Positions 52,766-57,068 of a stretch of 57,068 nt of DNA are shown here, piece after piece. Both the position numbers and the translations under genes were made by a program. The notes under the pieces are model-generated. The model worked only from the letters and a program-made list of their open reading frames with translations, was not told the DNA's origin and searched no databases. The DNA is from Natronomonas sp. CBA1123 (lineage in GTDB: Archaea; Halobacteriota; Halobacteria; Halobacteriales; Haloarculaceae), in the NCBI RefSeq assembly GCF_009741925.1, contig NZ_WPCC01000018.1:1-57068 (forward strand), written 5' to 3'. Positions within the stretch are counted from its first letter, which is position 1, and every line of letters begins with the position of its first letter.

Positions 52766-53577
52766 CAGTACTCCTCCGGGTCGAGTTCGAGGACGATTTC
52801 ACCGCCCGAGAAGGCGCGAACCAGTCCGTCGGACTCCGAGAGGACGACCGCGACGGCGTTGGTGTCGCGAGTGATGGCGCCGGCAGCCATGTGACGGGCA
52901 CCGAGTCCCTTCGGGATGTCGACCCCCTCGGCGGAGGGTTCGAGGTACCGGTACGCCGAGACGATTTTCCCGGCGTCACTGATGACGAAGGCGCCGTCCA
53001 ACCGCGAGAACTCCTTGAGCATCACGTCGACGATGGGGTCGCCGACGTGGACGTGGCTCTTCTCGAAGGGGTTGTAGCTCAGCGGGCGGGACTTGTTCAT
53101 CACCTTGCCGGCGTCGCCGACGACGAACAGCGCGCCGACGCGTTTGCCTTTCTGTCCCTTCTTCCCCAATTCGATTGCGACTTCGAGGACGTTCCGGATG
53201 ACGTTGGGGTCGGCACGGCTGTTGACGAAGAGGTCGTACACCCCGGAGTGCTCGAAGTCCCCCGCGCGGACCCGAGACACCGTATCGATGTCGTCGGCGT
53301 ACAGTTTCGTCGCACACGCGACTTGGTCGCCTTCCTCGAGGAATTCGTTGTCAAGGCCCCCCTCGATACCGAAGCGAATCCGCTCGCTGAGGTCCCGAAA
53401 CTCCAGGGGGAGTTCGACGTAGTTGTCGGCGTCGACGTCGTTTTCCGGACTGACGACGACCACCGGCGTCTCGGCGTCGGCGAACCGCTCGAAAAGCGAT
53501 GCGCTCGGGGAGAACAGGAACACACTATCCACGTCTGCTACGATATCGTCCAACAGGTCCCCGAGTTCACTCATCAT
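52765..53577 (-). CDS. dacZ: Diadenylate cyclase DacZ (DisA_N domain)
   Basis: The protein has 270 aa. An N-terminal alpha/beta domain of about 130 residues precedes the DAC domain (about 140-260). This carries the catalytic DGAFVISDAGKI motif and LGARHMAAGAITRDTNAVAVVLSES, the archaeal form of the RHR-type motif. It makes c-di-AMP from two ATP. In Haloferax c-di-AMP levels affect osmotic balance. The MscS-type channel is encoded in the same operon, one base overlapping. Confidence 0.92.
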   Translation of the reverse strand: MMSELGDLLDDIVADVDSVFLFSPSASLFERFADAETPVVVVSPENDVDADNYVELPLEFRDLSERIRFGIEGGLDNEFLEEGDQVACATKLYADDIDTVSRVRAGDFEHSGVYDLFVNSRADPNVIRNVLEVAIELGKKGQKGKRVGALFVVGDAGKVMNKSRPLSYNPFEKSHVHVGDPIVDVMLKEFSRLDGAFVISDAGKIVSAYRYLEPSAEGVDIPKGLGARHMAAGAITRDTNAVAVVLSESDGLVRAFSGGEIVLELDPEEY

Positions 53578-53678
53578 TTGCCTATCGAATCAGACAGGAA
53601 AAAAGATTGCGGGCAGTACGACACGTGACTGACGAACCCCACCCAGCCGATAGGTTCGGAGTCAGTCGGTTCGCACAC

Positions 53679-53688
53679 AATTATAAGG
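53679..53688 (+). promoter_or_regulatory. Box A for the alpha/beta hydrolase
   Basis: AATTATAAGG lies 23-32 nt before ATG 53711. Confidence 0.5.
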
Positions 53689-53710
53689 CCGTGGCACTCT
53701 CCCATGTGTC

Positions 53711-54523
53711 ATGGCACCGTCTGACGACCTCTCGGTTGAACGCTATCGGAGACGCCCGGAAACAGTCGCCACGGACCGCGGCGACGGACCGCCCCTCGTG
53801 TTGTGTCACGGGACGCTCATGGACCGAACGATGTTCGCGCCCCAAATCGAGGCCCTCGAAGACGACTACCGCGTCGTCGCCTACGACACCCGGGCGCGAA
53901 CCGACCGCTACGTCGGCCCCTACGACCTCTACGACCTCGCCGACGACTGCGCCGCGCTGATGGACGCGAAAGGTATCGACTCCTGTGTCCTCGGCGGCAT
54001 GTCTATGGGTGGGTTCATGGCGCTGCGGTTCGCCGAGCGGTACCCCGACCGGGTCGACGGCCTCGTCATGATAGACACCACTGCCGGGCCACACGACGAG
54101 GACGAAATCGAGCGCTACGGAGAGATGATAGAGACGGCCCGGCAAGCGGGGGAGGTCCCCGAACAACTGGCCGGCGTCATCCAGCACATCCTCTTCGGGG
54201 CGACGACCAACGAGGAGAACACCGACCTCGCCGAGACGTGGGTCGACCGCTGGCGGACCTATCCCGGCGAATCGGTGTATCACGAGGTGAACTCGTGGCT
54301 CGAACGTCCCGACTTCACCGACGAACTCGACGGCATCGACGTGCCCACGCTCGTCGTCCACGGCGAGGAGGACGCGGCGTTGGAACCCGAGCGCTCCGAC
54401 TCGCTCCTCAAGCGACTGGACGCCGAGCGGGTGATGGTTCCCGAGGCCGGCCACTCCTCGAACCTCGAAAACCCCGACCCCGTCAACGACGCACTCGCCG
54501 CGTTCCTCGACGGCGTGTACTGA
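53711..54523 (+). CDS. Alpha/beta hydrolase
   Basis: The protein has 270 aa. Fold landmarks: oxyanion HG in LVLCHGTLMDRTMF, nucleophile elbow GMSMGG (about residue 99), acid Asp in the segment after TLVVHGEEDAALEP, and catalytic His in EAGHSSNLENPD. It resembles 3-oxoadipate enol-lactonase or haloperoxidase-like esterases; the substrate is unknown. Box A and ATG spacing support the start. Confidence 0.92.
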   Translation: MAPSDDLSVERYRRRPETVATDRGDGPPLVLCHGTLMDRTMFAPQIEALEDDYRVVAYDTRARTDRYVGPYDLYDLADDCAALMDAKGIDSCVLGGMSMGGFMALRFAERYPDRVDGLVMIDTTAGPHDEDEIERYGEMIETARQAGEVPEQLAGVIQHILFGATTNEENTDLAETWVDRWRTYPGESVYHEVNSWLERPDFTDELDGIDVPTLVVHGEEDAALEPERSDSLLKRLDAERVMVPEAGHSSNLENPDPVNDALAAFLDGVY

Positions 54524-54533
54524 CCGCTGCCCG

Positions 54534-55955
54534 CTAATCGGCTCGTTCGATGTCGATTCTGTTTTCCGAAACGTGGAGGAACGTAATCTGGTTCTCCGTG
54601 TTGTTCAACTCCAACTCGTGGGTCATCGGTTCGTAAGCGAGTTTTCCGTTCCCATCGGCCTCGAAGGACTCTGCGACGACGCCGCCGACGATGTTGTCGT
54701 CAACCGCGCCGCCGCCGTTGATTTCGATTGTCGACCCTGGTGCGTACACTGCGCCGGTGAACTGCGCCGTACCGCTGAACGAGAGGGTATTGCTCTGGTT
54801 CGTATGAATCAGAACGAGCAAATCCGACGGGTCGCCGTTCGTGTTCGTCAATGGATTGCCACTGGCGTCGAGCGTCCCGTTTACGTAGACCGTGACAGTG
54901 CCACCACCGGTTATTTGCTGGTCTGCGCTGTGGGGGCCGCCCTGTCCCTTCAGAGTGAGGTCGCCGTTGACGACGACGTCGATATCACCGTCGCTGGTGT
55001 CGAAGGTCGTATCGGACCCGATGGTGACCGACTCGTCGGCGTAGTGGACCCCGTCCTCGATAACTTCGTTCTCGACGGTCCCGTCGAGGGACTCACATCC
55101 ACCACTCCGGCAGTCGTCGACACGTGCCTCGATTTCGGAACTCGGAGACGGCCGGTCGACGCCGTCGATGGTCGGGCCATCGACCGCACTCTCGTCGATT
55201 CCGCCGACGGTCGTCGCCGCGACGGCGTGGTCGAACGTCTCCTCGAAGGGGACGGTTAGGTCAGCGACGACCGTCCGATTGTCGGGGAAGTGCTGGACGT
55301 TTCCTTCGGCACGACTCTCGAAGAACGTCGCCCACCCATCGTGGTAGTCGCTCTGGACCTCCACGTACACCGTGCCGTTGTCGAGTGGATTCCCCAACCC
55401 CCCATCAGGAAACACGACTTCCGTTCCATTGTCGGCCATCGTCCCCCGAACCGTTCCGGAGTCAGACCACGGCTGACCGGTCATTCGGACCAGTGGGAAC
55501 GTCAGCGTCCGTCCACGGTAGTGGTACTCCGGCGGCGTGACCATGATGCTACCGCCGTCGTCGCCTCGCCAGACGCCACCACCCTGATAGGCCACTTCCT
55601 CATCGCCGACGGAGTAGACGAGGGCACCAAACGAAGCGTTGAGAATTTCGGTTTCCCCGCTCTCGTAATCGTGATACACTCGGACTGACCCGGCGTTCGG
55701 CCGGAACGAAACGGTCCCGTCATCCCCATCGAGACGGAACTGCTGACGAGGGGACCCACCCAAGCCGACCTGACCACCGCCTGCGCTTATTTGTGAGACA
55801 GCCTGTTCTGCGCTCTGCATCTGTGCGTCGGCTTTCGTGTCGGCGAATGCGGCTCCACCAATGACCACGATAGTCGCTGCAGCAGTGAGTACGAATCCCA
55901 AAATGAGCACGTTCCCGATGACCCCTGATTGCGCCCGCTCACCGCCGGTTTTCAT
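54534..55955 (-). CDS. Type IV pilin-like surface protein (DUF7289/DUF7305-like)
   Basis: The protein has 473 aa. The N-terminus RAQSGVIGNVLILGFVLTAAATIVVIGGAAF is a pilin-type hydrophobic helix after a basic stretch, similar to haloarchaeal DUF7289 proteins. The rest is beta-rich. The last 170 residues (DVVVNGDLTLKG, GTVTVYVNGTLDASG, FTGAVYAPGSTIEINGG) look like a short beta-helix as in DUF7305. Probably exported and held at the surface. AT-rich CATTAATAAAC about 26-36 nt upstream on the minus strand fits a promoter. Confidence 0.78.
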   Translation of the reverse strand: MKTGGERAQSGVIGNVLILGFVLTAAATIVVIGGAAFADTKADAQMQSAEQAVSQISAGGGQVGLGGSPRQQFRLDGDDGTVSFRPNAGSVRVYHDYESGETEILNASFGALVYSVGDEEVAYQGGGVWRGDDGGSIMVTPPEYHYRGRTLTFPLVRMTGQPWSDSGTVRGTMADNGTEVVFPDGGLGNPLDNGTVYVEVQSDYHDGWATFFESRAEGNVQHFPDNRTVVADLTVPFEETFDHAVAATTVGGIDESAVDGPTIDGVDRPSPSSEIEARVDDCRSGGCESLDGTVENEVIEDGVHYADESVTIGSDTTFDTSDGDIDVVVNGDLTLKGQGGPHSADQQITGGGTVTVYVNGTLDASGNPLTNTNGDPSDLLVLIHTNQSNTLSFSGTAQFTGAVYAPGSTIEINGGGAVDDNIVGGVVAESFEADGNGKLAYEPMTHELELNNTENQITFLHVSENRIDIERAD

Positions 55956-56096
55956 TGTCGTTCGTTTCGTGCTCTTCAGAGTTTATTAATGGGCGAGGCG
56001 ATTCGAGTTTCGAAATCGAGACTGTTCGAAAGAATCCGCAGAGCGAACGGAAGACGATGACACACCCAGAGGGACTATGCGTTCGCCGCGCCTACG

Positions 56097-57068
56097 ATGA
56101 GTATGCGCGTTGCTGTATTCGGCGCTGGCTACGCCGGTCTGACGGTCGCCCGACGACTCGAGCGGTGGCTCCCGGAGGCGGTCGACATCGTCGTCGTCGA
56201 CGAGTCGCCCTCGCATCTCGTCCAACACGAACTGCATCGAGTCATTCGCTACCCGGACCTCGCGGAGACCCTCACCGTACCGCTCGGGGAGGTCCTCACC
56301 CGAGCGACGGTTCGGCAGGCCCGTGTAACCGGAATCGACCCCGAGGCGGGCGTCGCGACCCTGGAGGTAAGCGGCGAGAGGGAGTCCCTCGAGTACGACT
56401 TCGCCGCGGTGTGTCTCGGCGCCGAGACAGCCTTCTACGACCTTCCGGGCGTCGAAGAGCACGCCACGCCCCTGAAGCGGCTGGACCACGCCGAAACCAT
56501 CCGCAGCGATGCCTTCGATTCGGCCGGCGGCCATGCGGTCGTCGGCGGCGCCGGTCTCTCGGGGATTCAGGTCGCCGGCGAACTCGCGGCGCTCTCCGAT
56601 TCCGAGGGCCTCGACCTCGACGTGACCGTCGTCGAGATGGCCGACCGCGTCGCCCCGTCGTTCGGCGAGAGTTTCGCCCGCGCCGTTCGGCAAGAACTCG
56701 ACGCCCGCGGGATAGCCGTCGAGACGGGAGCAACCGTCGAGCGCGCCGACGAAGACGGTATCGGCCTCGCCGACGGCCGAACGCTTTCGGCCGACCTCCT
56801 CGTCTGGACCGGCGGCATCCGCGGTCCAGACGCCCTCGGCGGCGAGCGACGCCCCGTCAACGCCGACCTCGTAGTCGGTGACGGAACCTTCGTCGTCGGT
56901 GATGCCGGCGCGGTCACCGACGAGTGGGGCGAAGCAGTGCCAGCCAGCGCCCAGACGGCCGTCCGGGAGGCGCGAATCGCCGCGAAGAACATCGACCGAC
57001 TCGTCCGCGAGCGCCGCGACGATGACGGCGAACGCGCCCGACTCGCGACGTACAGCTTCGACTCCCCC
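56097..57068 (+). CDS. NAD(P)H dehydrogenase type 2-like FAD oxidoreductase (3' end beyond window)
   Basis: This open frame of at least 324 codons runs off the window edge. MSMRVAVFGAGYAGLTVARRLER is the FAD-binding Rossmann start. HAVVGGAGLSGIQVAGELAAL is the second, NAD(P)H-binding Rossmann motif. VVGDGTFVVGDAGAV is the C-terminal FAD GD motif. It fits NDH-2/sulfide:quinone reductase relatives, membrane-associated electron donors to quinone. Two starts (56097 and 56103) are possible. Confidence 0.88.
   Translation, partial: MSMRVAVFGAGYAGLTVARRLERWLPEAVDIVVVDESPSHLVQHELHRVIRYPDLAETLTVPLGEVLTRATVRQARVTGIDPEAGVATLEVSGERESLEYDFAAVCLGAETAFYDLPGVEEHATPLKRLDHAETIRSDAFDSAGGHAVVGGAGLSGIQVAGELAALSDSEGLDLDVTVVEMADRVAPSFGESFARAVRQELDARGIAVETGATVERADEDGIGLADGRTLSADLLVWTGGIRGPDALGGERRPVNADLVVGDGTFVVGDAGAVTDEWGEAVPASAQTAVREARIAAKNIDRLVRERRDDDGERARLATYSFDSP

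Noticed and set aside
1-57068. Provirus, transposon or integrative element boundaries
   Set aside because: No integrase, transposase, tRNA attachment site, direct-repeat pair or virion gene set was seen. The beta-helix genes alone do not make a provirus.

Overview
The window reads as chromosomal DNA of a haloarchaeon (class Halobacteria). The support is high GC, strongly acidic proteins, twin-arginine lipoprotein signals, AT-rich box-A elements about 25-30 nt upstream of start codons (leaderless transcription), and archaeal hallmark genes: aIF2-beta, proteasome alpha subunit, SBDS/SDO1, RNase P Pop5 and Rpp30, AglB, AglJ, XPB helicase and DacZ. The genus cannot be fixed from sequence reading alone. 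There is no rRNA, tRNA, CRISPR array, transposase or integrase.

Layout. (1) 0.1-2.3 kb: small membrane proteins and a halocyanin-like copper lipoprotein. (2) 2.4-15.2 kb: a surface-glycan locus. Two plus-strand genes (polytopic membrane protein; formyltransferase-like/beta-propeller transferase) face a minus-strand run that starts with a LamG lipoprotein and two paralogous tailspike-like beta-helix proteins and continues into WecB and four glycosyltransferases. (3) 15.2-15.7 kb: an AT-rich non-coding stretch with tandem promoters. (4) 15.7-24.0 kb: the branched-chain amino acid operon leuA, ilvB, ilvN, ilvC, a small repeat protein, leuC, leuD, leuB. leuA looks frameshifted near its start, and ilvB has a long leader with a perfect hairpin. 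(5) 24-37 kb: housekeeping genes (aIF2-beta, 8-oxoG glycosylase, acylphosphatase, NAD(P)HX repair, MoaC, HflX, SDO1, PsmA, RNase P subunits, cysteine synthase family, GlpA-like), with an inverted HEPN gene splitting the RNase P block. (6) 37-42.8 kb: an N-glycosylation module, AglJ divergent from AglB - DUF368 - rhomboid - small membrane protein. (7) 42.8-48.9 kb: small conserved genes plus a CHAT-type protease converging on a 51-aa hydrophobic peptide gene. (8) 48.9-57 kb: XPB-like helicase with a winged-helix N-terminus, an acyltransferase (frameshifted), peroxiredoxin, MscS channel and DacZ c-di-AMP synthase in one direction, a hydrolase, a pilin-like protein, and an NDH-2-like oxidoreductase cut by the window edge.

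How genes work together. AglJ loads dolichyl phosphate, AglB transfers the glycan outside the membrane, and the adjacent DUF368 protein (a family now linked to polyprenyl-phosphate flipping in bacteria) may return the lipid carrier. The CHAT protease plus small membrane peptide is the best candidate for an undescribed protease-effector pair. Tailspike-like beta-helix proteins inside a glycan operon are the best candidate for a domesticated glycan-binding or glycan-modifying device.

Quality note. Four genes (leuA, the NAD(P)HX repair gene, rhomboid, LbetaH acyltransferase) each need one indel to restore the family protein. Two of these indels lie in G/C homopolymers and one in a GG pair. Sequencing or assembly indels are therefore as likely as real mutations.
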